This document shows positions 8,037 to 16,368 of a DNA stretch of 48,902 nucleotides, in pieces (position 1 is the first letter of the stretch; the number at the start of each line of letters is the position of its first letter). The notes under the pieces are model-generated. The model made no database searches. It saw only the letters and a program-made list of their open reading frames with translations, and was not told the origin of the DNA. The position numbers and the translations under genes are program-made. This DNA comes from CAZAKZ01 sp964485695 (GTDB lineage Bacteria > Planctomycetota > JAFGQW01): positions 1 to 48,902 of the forward strand of contig CAZAKZ010000023.1 of the NCBI GenBank assembly GCA_964485695.1, written 5' to 3'.

Positions 8037-9500
8037 TTGGTCGTGAAGTCCTCTCGGTTTCAATTCCTCGTTCTCTTCTTCACCCTGGCCATGGCCGCAG
8101 GGGGCCTGTTCATTCCCGCGCCGAGCCCCGGATTCCGTGAGCAACTCTCCCTCTTCACCTCCCCGGGCTGCGAAAAGCTGGTCGCGGACCTGTCCCGGGA
8201 ATTTCAGGGCGGAATGGACAGGGACATCCGGATCGAAGCGGACACCACGCATCGACTGGCGGATCGCATCCGTAGAGGGCGGATTCCGGACATCCTCATC
8301 GCCGCCGGAGAGGAAGAGGTCCAACGCCTCGCGGAAGAGGGATACGTGGACCCCGAAACGTCGGTGCCGCTCCTGGAGAGCCCGCTGGTCCTCGTCATCC
8401 CCGCCGGTGAGGTGTGTTCTCGCCCTCCCCTCCGGCACCTGTTGAGACCTTCGGTCCGGTCCTTTGCCGTTTGCACTCCGGATACCGAGGTGGGTCGCAT
8501 CACGGTGCAGGCGCTCAAGGCCCTGGGCCTCTGGTTCGAGGTCCTCCACAGGGTGAGGCCCTGTCCCTCCGTGGATGTCGCTCTCGGCCGGGTGCGGAGA
8601 GGCGAGGCCGACGCGGCAGTGGTCTTCGGCCCGGATGTCCTGGGAAATAAAAACGTCCAGGCCATCCAGGACGCTTTTCCTGAGGGAAGCTACACTCCGG
8701 TCCGGTACACGGCTGTCCTCCTGAAGAAGGCACCCCACCCCCGGGCGGGCCGCAGGTTCCTTTCCCTTCTGGCGTCCCCAAAGGCCCGGGAGCGGATCCA
8801 GGCCTTCGAGGCAGGAAAGAGACTGCCGGTGGCTCTCGATCGAGGATCGCGGGTATGGCCCCCCCTTCTCCTCAGCCTCAGGGCGACGTGCCTGGCGCTG
8901 ATGGTAGCGTTTCCTCTGGCCCTCGGGGCCGCGGGGTACCTGGCGAACAGGACCTCGATGCTGAGCCGATGCCTCGGCGCCCTGGTCAACCTCCCCCTGG
9001 TGATTCCCCCCGTGGCCGTGGGATGTATCCTGATGCTCCTGTTCTCGAGTGAGGGACCCGTGGCCCGGATCACGGGCCTGCCCCTCGCTTTCACCTGGCA
9101 GGCCGGAGCTCTGGCCGCGGGCATCATGGCCTTCCCCCTGGCTGTCCGGCCCATTCGCGACGCCCTGGAGGCCGTGGATCCGAAATACCTGAAGGCGGCC
9201 AGGACCCTTGGCGGAACCCGGTTTTCCAGCTTTCTCCTCATCAGCCTGCCCCTGGCATGGCGCGGCCTGGCCGCGGGTTGGATCCTGGCCTTTGCACGGG
9301 CCCTGGGAGAGTTCGGCGCCACCCTGGTGGTGGCGGGAAACATACCCGGGTTGACCCGATTGCTCCCCCAGGCGCTCTATGTCGAGTTCGAGTCCGGCGA
9401 CACCTCCCTGGCACCCTACCTGCTGCTGGCCACGGTGATGTTCTCCTTCCTCGTAACCCTCGTCTACGGCACCCTCGAGATCCGGAGACCCCGGCCATGA
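8037..9500 (+). CDS. Fused molybdate/tungstate-type ABC binding protein and permease (ModA-ModB)
   Basis: A signal or anchor segment (residues 7-25) is followed to about residue 270 by a ModA-like periplasmic binding domain (LSLFTSPGCEKLVADLSREF, RIRRGRIPDILIAAG). From residue 275 a ModB-like permease follows, with about five membrane helices, an EAA loop (DPKYLKAARTLGGTRFSSF) and RALGEFGATLVVAGNIPG, a strong ModB signature. Substrate assignment to molybdate, tungstate or a similar oxyanion rests on that similarity. The two proteins are normally separate; here they are one 487-residue chain. The start is uncertain: TTG 8037 or GTG 8043, both after GGAG at 8021. The stop overlaps the next gene (ATGA). 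Confidence 0.9.
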   Translation: MVVKSSRFQFLVLFFTLAMAAGGLFIPAPSPGFREQLSLFTSPGCEKLVADLSREFQGGMDRDIRIEADTTHRLADRIRRGRIPDILIAAGEEEVQRLAEEGYVDPETSVPLLESPLVLVIPAGEVCSRPPLRHLLRPSVRSFAVCTPDTEVGRITVQALKALGLWFEVLHRVRPCPSVDVALGRVRRGEADAAVVFGPDVLGNKNVQAIQDAFPEGSYTPVRYTAVLLKKAPHPRAGRRFLSLLASPKARERIQAFEAGKRLPVALDRGSRVWPPLLLSLRATCLALMVAFPLALGAAGYLANRTSMLSRCLGALVNLPLVIPPVAVGCILMLLFSSEGPVARITGLPLAFTWQAGALAAGIMAFPLAVRPIRDALEAVDPKYLKAARTLGGTRFSSFLLISLPLAWRGLAAGWILAFARALGEFGATLVVAGNIPGLTRLLPQALYVEFESGDTSLAPYLLLATVMFSFLVTLVYGTLEIRRPRP

Positions 9501-10162
9501 CTCGACTCGACCTGGAGGTACACCTCCGCTACCGCGCACCCGGAACCGACCTGGAGGCTTCCTTCTCCCTCTCGGAATCGGTGGCGTCGGTGACGGGGAC
9601 CTCGGGCAGCGGCAAGACCACGCTTCTGGACCTCCTGGCTGGCATTCTCCGCCCGGACAGGGGCTCCATCCGGTTCCACGGGGAGGCCCTCGTGGACGTG
9701 GAGAAGGGGATCTGGGTGCCTTCGCACCGACGCGGCGTCGCTTTCGTTCCTGCAGGGGGCGCCCTGTTTCCCCATTTCTCCCTCGAGGAAAACCTCGCCT
9801 TCGGGGTCCACCGCCTCCGATCCGAGGTGGTGGAGCGGTTCCAGGCCGCGATTCAAACCTTCGAGCTGGCGAAAGACCTTCCCCTTCGACCCAAGGACCT
9901 GGACCGGAGAAAAACCCTCCATGGAGCCGTGGCCCGGGCCCTTATCTCGTTTCCGCGCCTGGTTCTCCTGGAACAACCCGAGGACAGCCTCCACCTCCAT
10001 CCAGCCGTGGACGGGAGCCTGGAGGACCTCCTGGAACGGATCCAGGAGTTCGACGTGCCTGTGCTCCTCTCCGGTCGGAATTGCCTCGACCTCCCGGCAG
10101 GCACCGAGGACGTTTCCCTACGGGACGGGATCTGGGTGAAGTCCGTCGAGGCGGAACCCTAG
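9497..10162 (+). CDS. Degenerate ModC-like ABC ATPase subunit
   Basis: The 221-residue protein is translationally coupled to the ModAB fusion (ATGA overlap at 9497-9500). Walker A is intact (GTSGSGKTT, residues 34-42). Elsewhere the catalytic motifs have changed. The Q-loop region reads VPAGGALFPH without the Gln. The LSGGQ signature is replaced by LDRRKTLHGAVARAL. Walker B reads LVLLEQPEDSL, with Glu-Gln where Asp-Glu is expected, and the switch His is missing (LSGRNCLDL). The fold should still bind ATP but hydrolysis looks doubtful. It is shorter than ModC and lacks the C-terminal molybdate-binding domain. It may be decaying, or it may pair with another ATPase. Confidence 0.85.
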   Translation: MTRLDLEVHLRYRAPGTDLEASFSLSESVASVTGTSGSGKTTLLDLLAGILRPDRGSIRFHGEALVDVEKGIWVPSHRRGVAFVPAGGALFPHFSLEENLAFGVHRLRSEVVERFQAAIQTFELAKDLPLRPKDLDRRKTLHGAVARALISFPRLVLLEQPEDSLHLHPAVDGSLEDLLERIQEFDVPVLLSGRNCLDLPAGTEDVSLRDGIWVKSVEAEP

Positions 10163-10204
10163 AGACAATGACCCTTCAAGACAATGACCCCTCAAGACAA
10201 TGGG
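10163..10204. repeat. 16-bp tandem repeat, about 2.6 units
   Basis: AGACAATGACCCYTCA occurs at 10163-10178 and 10179-10194, followed by a partial third unit to 10204. The array starts at the base after the TAG stop of the ModC-like gene. A second short direct repeat, GTGTCACTCTT, follows at 10226-10236 and 10239-10249. Confidence 0.85.
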
Positions 10205-10225
10205 GACTCCGCTACCGAGCCTCCG

Positions 10226-10380
10226 GTGTCACTCTTTAGTGTCACTCTTATTGCGTGAATAAAACCACGTCCTCCGGGCGTGGACCCGAAGAGGTTCTAC
10301 CGATCCGGCGTGTGCCCGGCGGTTTGCACCGGGAGCCCCCTTCGAGGGGGCTTCCTAATACCACTCGCTATGCGAGTGGT
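10226..10380 (+). mobile_element. REP/IS200-like hairpin element, copy C
   Basis: TTATTGCGTG and the core at 10265-10311 (palindrome CCACGTCC-tcc-GGGCGTGG, then GAAGAGGTTCTACCGATCC) are the inverse of copies A and B near 70-200. Three more hairpins follow: CCGGG/CCCGG at 10315-10333, GCCCCC/GGGGGC at 10335-10351 and a perfect 9-bp ACCACTCGC/GCGAGTGGT at 10360-10380. No coding capacity is seen. Stacked hairpins of this kind are typical of IS200/IS605 ends and REP elements, so I read this as a non-autonomous remnant. It ends 3 bp from the kinase stop and may also act as its terminator. Confidence 0.6.
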
Positions 10381-10383
10381 CGA

Positions 10384-12519
10384 TTATTGGGTCACTGCAT
10401 TCAGTGCTTCCGCCACCTCGGAAGCGCAGGGGCGCTTTGCCGGAGCCTTGTCCAGCATACGCGTGACGAGATTTCTCACGGCGGTGGGTAGGGCCTTGCC
10501 CGAGACGCGTATCGGAGCGATCCTGCCGGCCTTCAGCTTCTTCACCAGTTCAGGGAACGACTTGGCGGGGAAGGGAAGTCTTCCGGTGAGGAGCTCGTAG
10601 AAGGTGACACCGAGGGAGAAGATGTCCCACTCCAGGGCCGGCTTGGACCGCCGGTCCATCTGCTCGAGGGCCATGTAGTAGAACGTGCCCATGACCGCGC
10701 CCTCCTCCGCGGAGGGAAGCTTGCCCCGCTTGCCGGAAATCCCGAAGTCCACGACCACGGGCTGGTCCTGATCGTCGAGAAGGATGTTGGCCGGCTTCAG
10801 GTCACGGTGCACCACGCCCGCCTTGTGCACTGCGGCCACGGCATCGGCCACGCGTGTCATCACGGAGAGCGCCCTGTCCGAAGGGAACGGACCCTTCGTC
10901 TCCAGGTGAGTCCTGAGCGAGGGTCCAGGAAGATAATCGGTGACGTAGAAGAAACGGTCGTCGTTCCGCCCGCAGGCATAGATCTTCATCACCGAGGGAT
11001 GGTCCACCAGGCCGACGGCCTCGAGTTCCCGACGGAATCGAGAGACCAGCTCGGAATTACTGGAGAGCTCGGGCTTGAGCATCTTCACGGCCACCGACCG
11101 GCCCAGGGATTCATCCTTGGCTTCGAACACCACCCCCGTGGTGCCCTGACCGATCTCGCGGACAACCCGGTATTCCTTGACCGTGCCCCGGAGCCCGTAG
11201 AGGCAGAACTCCCGGAAGAACCGGATCGAGTTCTCGTCTCCACCGCTGTCGGGACGGGTATGTTCCAGACGGAACTTCTCCCGCTCCACGGTCTCGAGCT
11301 CCCGGAAGAGGTGATTTTTACGGGCCAGCTCCGACGCCTCCGTCAGGATCTGAATGGCATCGATACGCTCGCCCACCTCGCGCTGAACCTGAGCCATGAG
11401 GCTGAGGGCAGGGACGAGGTCCGTGGGACGGTTTTTCTTGCGCAGGACGTTCGTTGCGGATTTGAGCAGTTTGAACGCGGCCTTGGGATTCCCCTCCTCG
11501 AAATGAATGTTTGCGCGGAGACAGTCGGTGACCGCCGCCTCCCCGGGTTCCTTGGCTTCGAGGTATTGCCGGCTGGCCAGATCCAGCCGTTTCCGGGCCT
11601 CGGGCATCTTGCCGGAACGCCGGGCGACCTCGGACAGCTCTCTCAGCAGATCCGCCTCCAGGGTGGCGCCATTCTGACGCTTGGCGAACATGAGCCCCAT
11701 CTTCAGCTTGCGATCCGCCAGGTTCAGCTTTCCCTGGCCGACCATGGCCTTTCCGATGAAGCCCATGGTGCGTGCAAGGCGGCTGGAATCCTTCAGGTCA
11801 CGCACCAGGGTGAGATTTTCCTCAAAGTAGTGCTGGGCGCTCGGAAACCGCTCGAACTGCAGGCAAAGGCGGCCCAGAAGATCCAGGGTTACCGCCTGGC
11901 CGATACTGTCTTTCAGCTTACGCTTGATCTCCAGAGCCTTGAACAGATACGCCTCCGAACGACCGGCCTCGCCATAATGCCTGTAGTACTCGGACAGGCT
12001 GTCGAGGGCCAGTGCTTCCTGGGTCGAGTCGCCGATCTTGCGAGCTCCCTTGACGGCACTCAGGAGCAGGCGCCTGGCCTCCTGCCGGTCGTTTTTCTTG
12101 AAGGCCACCAGGCCCCTGTAGTGATCGATGACCGGAACGACCTCGGGGTAGTTCCCACTCCTGGAACTTTCCAGACCGGCCAGGATCCTGGCGGCCCTTG
12201 CCAGATCTTCGCCTCGGTTTCTCAGGATCAGACCCAGGGCCTCGTCGGCCCTGGCGAGGATACCATCCCGCTTCCCCTCGTCGGTCTTGACTGTCTTGAG
12301 AGCTTGCTGGGCCTGCTTGAACGCCTTGATGGCATCCGTGAAGCGCTCCAGGACTCTCTGAATCCGACCGATCTCGAGCCAGTGCAGGCCCCGGGTATGG
12401 GCACTGCCTCCTTTCCGGGACACCTTCTCCATGAGATCTTCGAGACGCTGGGGAAAATCTCGAGACTCCTCCTTCGATTCCACCTGTTCCTTCGTTGTAA
12501 CCGAGCCTGGATTTGCCAC
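10384..12519 (-). CDS. TPR-containing serine/threonine protein kinase (Hanks type)
   Basis: The 711-residue protein has an N-terminal half of TPR-like helical repeats (residues about 30-420) and a C-terminal kinase domain. The kinase shows the Gly loop GQGTTGVVFEA, VAVKML with the ATP-binding Lys, HRDLKPANILL with the catalytic Asp, DFG, the activation segment MGTFYYMALEQM, DIFSLG and the final KRP of subdomain XI. It therefore looks active. There is no membrane segment, so it is probably cytoplasmic, with the TPRs recruiting partners. The start is GTG 12519 with AAGGACAGG just upstream. The genes next to it give no hint of its substrate. Confidence 0.93.
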   Translation of the reverse strand: MANPGSVTTKEQVESKEESRDFPQRLEDLMEKVSRKGGSAHTRGLHWLEIGRIQRVLERFTDAIKAFKQAQQALKTVKTDEGKRDGILARADEALGLILRNRGEDLARAARILAGLESSRSGNYPEVVPVIDHYRGLVAFKKNDRQEARRLLLSAVKGARKIGDSTQEALALDSLSEYYRHYGEAGRSEAYLFKALEIKRKLKDSIGQAVTLDLLGRLCLQFERFPSAQHYFEENLTLVRDLKDSSRLARTMGFIGKAMVGQGKLNLADRKLKMGLMFAKRQNGATLEADLLRELSEVARRSGKMPEARKRLDLASRQYLEAKEPGEAAVTDCLRANIHFEEGNPKAAFKLLKSATNVLRKKNRPTDLVPALSLMAQVQREVGERIDAIQILTEASELARKNHLFRELETVEREKFRLEHTRPDSGGDENSIRFFREFCLYGLRGTVKEYRVVREIGQGTTGVVFEAKDESLGRSVAVKMLKPELSSNSELVSRFRRELEAVGLVDHPSVMKIYACGRNDDRFFYVTDYLPGPSLRTHLETKGPFPSDRALSVMTRVADAVAAVHKAGVVHRDLKPANILLDDQDQPVVVDFGISGKRGKLPSAEEGAVMGTFYYMALEQMDRRSKPALEWDIFSLGVTFYELLTGRLPFPAKSFPELVKKLKAGRIAPIRVSGKALPTAVRNLVTRMLDKAPAKRPCASEVAEALNAVTQ

Positions 12520-13074
12520 GAAACCTGTCCTTACAACTCACCTGTGCGAGTGAAATGAAGAACGTATTCCTCAATTCGATTTATGTACCGCCCTCGCGGG
12601 GTTGAAAAAACAGAACCGAGAAAGACCATTCCACGTATGAGAACGACTCACGAGACGTAAGAGATTCAGCTGCGCAGCCCTGCAAGGCCCTGCCTGGAAT
12701 ACTCACTTCTCCCCTGGTGCACGTTGCTGATAGCACGTACAAAACAATCGCCTGAACCATTCAGAATGACAGGCGACTTGACGGGATGGCCGTGGAGATT
12801 CACGGACTCTTGAGCGCGGGGTCAAGAGATACACTCGCAGACTGCACACCGAACGGAAGGATTATATCATCGCCGCTCCTTCAGGTACAGTCCAAATCCT
12901 CGTTCCTGCACACTTCTCCTGTGCTCGGTCCCGTCCATCTCGCGTAAGTCTCGGAGTGTTGCTTAAGTTAGGTCAACCCGGCTGTCGGCTGCGATATACC
13001 CGGGCCTTTCGGATGATTTCAAATATGCGCAATGAACGGCCGTGCGGATCGGGACCGGGTTGAGTGAAAATTCA
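12520..13074. other. Long intergenic region without a recognisable gene
   Basis: These 555 bases separate the kinase gene from the 3' end of the lyase gene, both on the minus strand, so the kinase promoter should lie here. No reading frame looks coding in either direction. The clearest content is a run of hairpins at 12717-12828, listed separately. Confidence 0.6.
12717..12828. ncRNA. Cluster of four consecutive hairpins, possible structured RNA
   Basis: Four stem-loops follow one another: GTGC/GCAC at 12717-12736; TCGCCTG/CAGGCGA at 12748-12776 with an inner CATT/AATG; CCGTG/CACGG at 12790-12805; and CTCTTGA/TCAAGAG at 12807-12828. They lie 200-300 bp upstream of the kinase start on its strand. 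The spacing resembles a structured RNA or a protein-binding array, but it matches no family I recognise. Confidence 0.3.
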
Positions 13075-13101
13075 GAGAGCCGACACGGCATGCCGGCTCT
13101 C
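13075..13101 (-). terminator. Terminator hairpin of the lyase-like gene
   Basis: An 8-bp stem (GAGAGCCG at 13075-13082, CGGCTCTC at 13094-13101) lies 21 bp past the minus-strand stop at 13123. On that strand it is followed by TGAATTTT. The U tract is imperfect, but position and stem strength suit a terminator. Confidence 0.6.
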
Positions 13102-13122
13102 TGTCTTGTGGCAAACAGGGTT

Positions 13123-16113
13123 TTATTCCTGGTTTTCGCCCTTGATCTGCGTCTTGACCTGGTGCACCCACGGCAAGTCCCACACCTTCACATCCAGGTT
13201 CAGGTTCTGTCCGGGCAGGAGCAGGAACGGCGCGTACCAGGTCTCGGTGAAAGGCGTTTCTGTCCGGTTGAAATAGCGACACACCACCGATGTTTGCTCC
13301 ACGTTGTTGGCCCGGATACACCCGGCGTAGGTCCGGGTGCTGGCGGAGCTGAAGATGGGGCGATTGCGGCTGATCCGGAACCGGAGTACGGAAGGCCCGG
13401 TCGCCGAGCCCCTGGGAAGGACCTCTACCATGATGGGTGGCATCGCTTCCCGCATGTAGGTCGCGTAGTTCAACACCTTGCCGTACCGAGTCATCCAGCC
13501 GAGGATCTTGGACTCGGTGTTGGGGAACGTGGTCGGCCGCATCGTGATGGGCTCGTACTGGGCCTGATTCCTCCGGTCCACGAACTCGGTAGTGAGGGTC
13601 CAGTAGCGCCACAGGTCCGTTGCGCAACGAATCGCGGTGTCCAGGTAGACGTCCTTCCCCGTGGCCATGTATGCATAGGCCAGACCGTCGATTATGTGGA
13701 TCATATTGACCCGGGGCACGTCCTTCCGTTTTTGCGGATCAGGATGCCACCGGTACCACATGGCATACGGCTGGTAGGCCGTGTCCAATCCGGTTCCTCC
13801 CACAAGGGGGCCGAAACCGTTCTGGTTACTCGTGAACCATGCGCCCATGCGATCCAGGAGGCCCCGGGCCTCCTCGTCCCGCTGGCCCGTATGGAAGTAG
13901 TACTTGCCCAGGCCGTTCAAGTAGATGCCGTACATCCACGCCATGATGTAATCGCGGTTGCACATGTAGTAGCCGCTGGTGTTCTCCTCCTTTTCGTGGT
14001 TGATGAAGGCGGTGACGATCTTCGCGGCTATGTCCAGGGCCTCGGTCTCACCGAGGTAGTCGTAGAGCTCGGTGAGGCCCATGAGGGACCACCCACCCGT
14101 ACGTGCCTCGGTACCCAGGCTGTAGAACGGGGGACCCACGCGACTCCAGTAGGCCCGGTAGAAGTCCAGGCTCTCCTGGGCCGCCTCTCGGGCGTAGTCG
14201 TCGCCCGTCAGCGCCCAGTAGAGCAGCAAGCCGTGGATCCAGGTGTGGCTCGGCGTGGGCGGCACGGTCATGTCGCCGTGGTGCTGCCCCTTCTCGAATC
14301 GCTGGCCGCCGTTGATGTTGCTGCGGTCCTTCAGGGTATGATACTGATCGATGTCCATGCGGTGGCGGGTCATGGCGACACCCAGCTCCAGCAGCTCGCG
14401 CTCTTCCGTACGGACGAAGGAGAGAAGCGTACTGAAGGGCCAGTCGTAGTGGCCCTGGCAGTAGCCGCCTCCCCACGGCGTGTCGCCGTAGTTCATCCAG
14501 CCGTAGAACTGCGATCCGCCGTACGGGCCGCCGCGCTGGCGAAACGCCTTGTAGGTCACGCGGCCGAGTAGGGGCTGCACATCCACGGCCGCGGGATTCC
14601 ACTTGGCCGCCTGGAAGCGCTCGAATCGGTTGAAATCGGCACCGAGGTCCCTCGGGAACCCGGGCTGGTTCTCCCAGTCCCTGGCGTCCATCATGACCTG
14701 GATGGCCTGGCTCAGGGCGTACCAGCTCGCCGGCGCAGTGGCGAAGAGGGGGTGGTTGAAGGCGTGGATCTCTTCCCGGACCCTGGACTGGGACATGGGC
14801 CGGGTGCGGAACTGCAGGAAGATCTCGTGGGTCTTCTGGCGCCCGCCGCCGAAGGTGTAGTCGTCTTCGGCGCCGGCCGGGGGCGACGTCTTGCCGTAGT
14901 AACCGGGATCCACGTAGTAGCCGAACTCCGGGAGGATACCGATGCGGAAGGTGCCGTCGGAAAAGCCCACCATGGACTTGGGAAAATTCTGCCAGAAGTG
15001 GCGCATGCCCACGGTGACGCCTGCATGTTCGTTTCCGAGGTCCATGAAGCCCGGATCCCGGCCGACTTCGGTGCCGCCGTCCTTGCCGCCGAGCTCTACG
15101 AGAAGCTTTCCGTTCTCGTCACGGATGCGGCGGATGAAATTGTCGTGCAGGTTCAGGTTCGTATCCTTCACCTTGGCGGTATCGTCCGCGCCGGCCATGT
15201 CCTGTTCGAGAATACGGAACTGGCCCGGCGCCAGGACGTAGGACTCGTCGTTGAATGTGGACCGCAGGAGTATACCGAAGTTGCACTTGAGGTCGACGTA
15301 GACGTCGCTCAGGTAGGCATGGCCCGCCGGAGTCTTGTAGCCGTAGGACTCGTCGTTTCTCATGGAGTAGAACACGCGCACGTATTGCTTGCCGGCATAG
15401 GCGTGGATACGAACGATGTAGCGGAGCAGGCTCTTCCCGCCGCTGAAGTGCTGGCCCTCGACGCGGATGACGGCGCGAACAGGACCGGCTTCCTCCACCA
15501 CCACGCTTTCGGGGGCCGCGCCCGAGGAGCGGAATATCTTCCCGGTATGATCTCGCACCGTGAATCCAGCGTAGGAGTTGGAGTGGACAATCTGCTTGCC
15601 GTTCACTTTCAGGGTGTCGAAGAGGTTGAAAGCGGTTCTGGACACCGTGAACTGCATGGGACCGGTGTTCACCTCGACCGAACCGGATTTCTCCACCACC
15701 GCCACGGGCAAGGCCGGCTTGACGCCTGAACCCCGACGGAGACGGAATGTCCGGGTTGATTCAGAAGTCATGTCGGTCTGGAAGGTGACCAGCAGCCACT
15801 TGATGGGCTTGCGGGTATCATGGGCCTTTCCGTCCCAGCGGGAAAGCACCTTGAACTGGGCCGGTATCTCACGATTGCTCTCGTCGTAGAGGCCCAGGAC
15901 ACCGGGATCCCGGAGCCACTGTTCCCTTGGCATCGGCACGCCCGACGAGACGATGTCTGAGACACGGTCGATTTTTGCGGTCTCCACCACCCTCAGGGGC
16001 AGATCCAGGTCCTGCGCGGAGGCCTGGATGGAGATTCCTACCCAGAGCGAGGAGAGTAGGACGAGCAGAAGGGTGAAATGAAGTCCAGATCCGGCCAGAC
16101 GATGAATCCTCAT
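13123..16113 (-). CDS. Secreted YetA/PcRGLX-like protein, putative exo-rhamnogalacturonan lyase (PL26-like)
   Basis: The 996-residue protein has a signal peptide ending near ASAQD (residue 35). The N-terminal part reads SSGVPMPREQWLRDPGVLGLYD, then IPAQFKVLSRWDG and KWLLVTFQTD, the pattern of the N-terminal domain of YetA and PcRGLX proteins. The fungal member of that family is an exo-acting rhamnogalacturonan lyase. A large helical region with WYALSQAIQVMMDARDW and HTWIHGLLLYWALTGDD resembles an alpha/alpha barrel. A role in pectin breakdown outside the cytoplasm is likely by family but not shown. The ATG at 16113 has GGAGGAG 3-9 nt upstream, directly behind a structured leader. Confidence 0.85.
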   Translation of the reverse strand: MRIHRLAGSGLHFTLLLVLLSSLWVGISIQASAQDLDLPLRVVETAKIDRVSDIVSSGVPMPREQWLRDPGVLGLYDESNREIPAQFKVLSRWDGKAHDTRKPIKWLLVTFQTDMTSESTRTFRLRRGSGVKPALPVAVVEKSGSVEVNTGPMQFTVSRTAFNLFDTLKVNGKQIVHSNSYAGFTVRDHTGKIFRSSGAAPESVVVEEAGPVRAVIRVEGQHFSGGKSLLRYIVRIHAYAGKQYVRVFYSMRNDESYGYKTPAGHAYLSDVYVDLKCNFGILLRSTFNDESYVLAPGQFRILEQDMAGADDTAKVKDTNLNLHDNFIRRIRDENGKLLVELGGKDGGTEVGRDPGFMDLGNEHAGVTVGMRHFWQNFPKSMVGFSDGTFRIGILPEFGYYVDPGYYGKTSPPAGAEDDYTFGGGRQKTHEIFLQFRTRPMSQSRVREEIHAFNHPLFATAPASWYALSQAIQVMMDARDWENQPGFPRDLGADFNRFERFQAAKWNPAAVDVQPLLGRVTYKAFRQRGGPYGGSQFYGWMNYGDTPWGGGYCQGHYDWPFSTLLSFVRTEERELLELGVAMTRHRMDIDQYHTLKDRSNINGGQRFEKGQHHGDMTVPPTPSHTWIHGLLLYWALTGDDYAREAAQESLDFYRAYWSRVGPPFYSLGTEARTGGWSLMGLTELYDYLGETEALDIAAKIVTAFINHEKEENTSGYYMCNRDYIMAWMYGIYLNGLGKYYFHTGQRDEEARGLLDRMGAWFTSNQNGFGPLVGGTGLDTAYQPYAMWYRWHPDPQKRKDVPRVNMIHIIDGLAYAYMATGKDVYLDTAIRCATDLWRYWTLTTEFVDRRNQAQYEPITMRPTTFPNTESKILGWMTRYGKVLNYATYMREAMPPIMVEVLPRGSATGPSVLRFRISRNRPIFSSASTRTYAGCIRANNVEQTSVVCRYFNRTETPFTETWYAPFLLLPGQNLNLDVKVWDLPWVHQVKTQIKGENQE

Positions 16114-16115
16114 GT

Positions 16116-16205
16116 CTCCTCCGGGTCAGGCGTTCCCCTGCTGAGGGGATAGCCCTATCCAAAGGCGAGTCGGCTGCCACGCCTCCCACCTTGGCGGTGG
16201 GACCC
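16116..16205 (-). promoter_or_regulatory. Highly structured 5' leader of the lyase-like gene, riboswitch candidate
   Basis: On the minus strand the 90 nt before the start codon can fold into a junction. The closing stem pairs 16201-16205 with 16123-16127 (GGGTC/GACCC). A hairpin CCCACC/GGTGGG lies at 16185-16201. A second stem AGGCGT/ACGCCT (16179-16184 with 16128-16133) encloses GGATA/TATCC (16147-16160) and CCCCT/AGGGG (16135-16148), which compete for two bases. The Shine-Dalgarno GGAGGA sits at once after the closing stem. It matches no riboswitch class I know. Confidence 0.45.
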
Positions 16206-16368
16206 TGTTATGCCAAACATACTGTTCAACTAAAATATACAATTTGTAACAATCAAATCAAGGGATAAGTAATAACAGATCACTCCCCACAACTCGTGGG
16301 ACAGGAATGGATTGGGGACCGGCCGGGCGTCTAACTTGAGGTCAAATGATTCGGATAGGCGGATTCGA

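Noticed and set aside
8000..8140. Short ATG frame (MNTDPKDPEWAVIG) overlapping the ModAB start
   Set aside because: It is out of frame with ModAB and ends in a basic, random-looking peptide within the ModA signal region.
10255..10491. 78-codon open frame across repeat copy C
   Set aside because: It is made of repeat DNA and the antisense of the kinase C-terminus.
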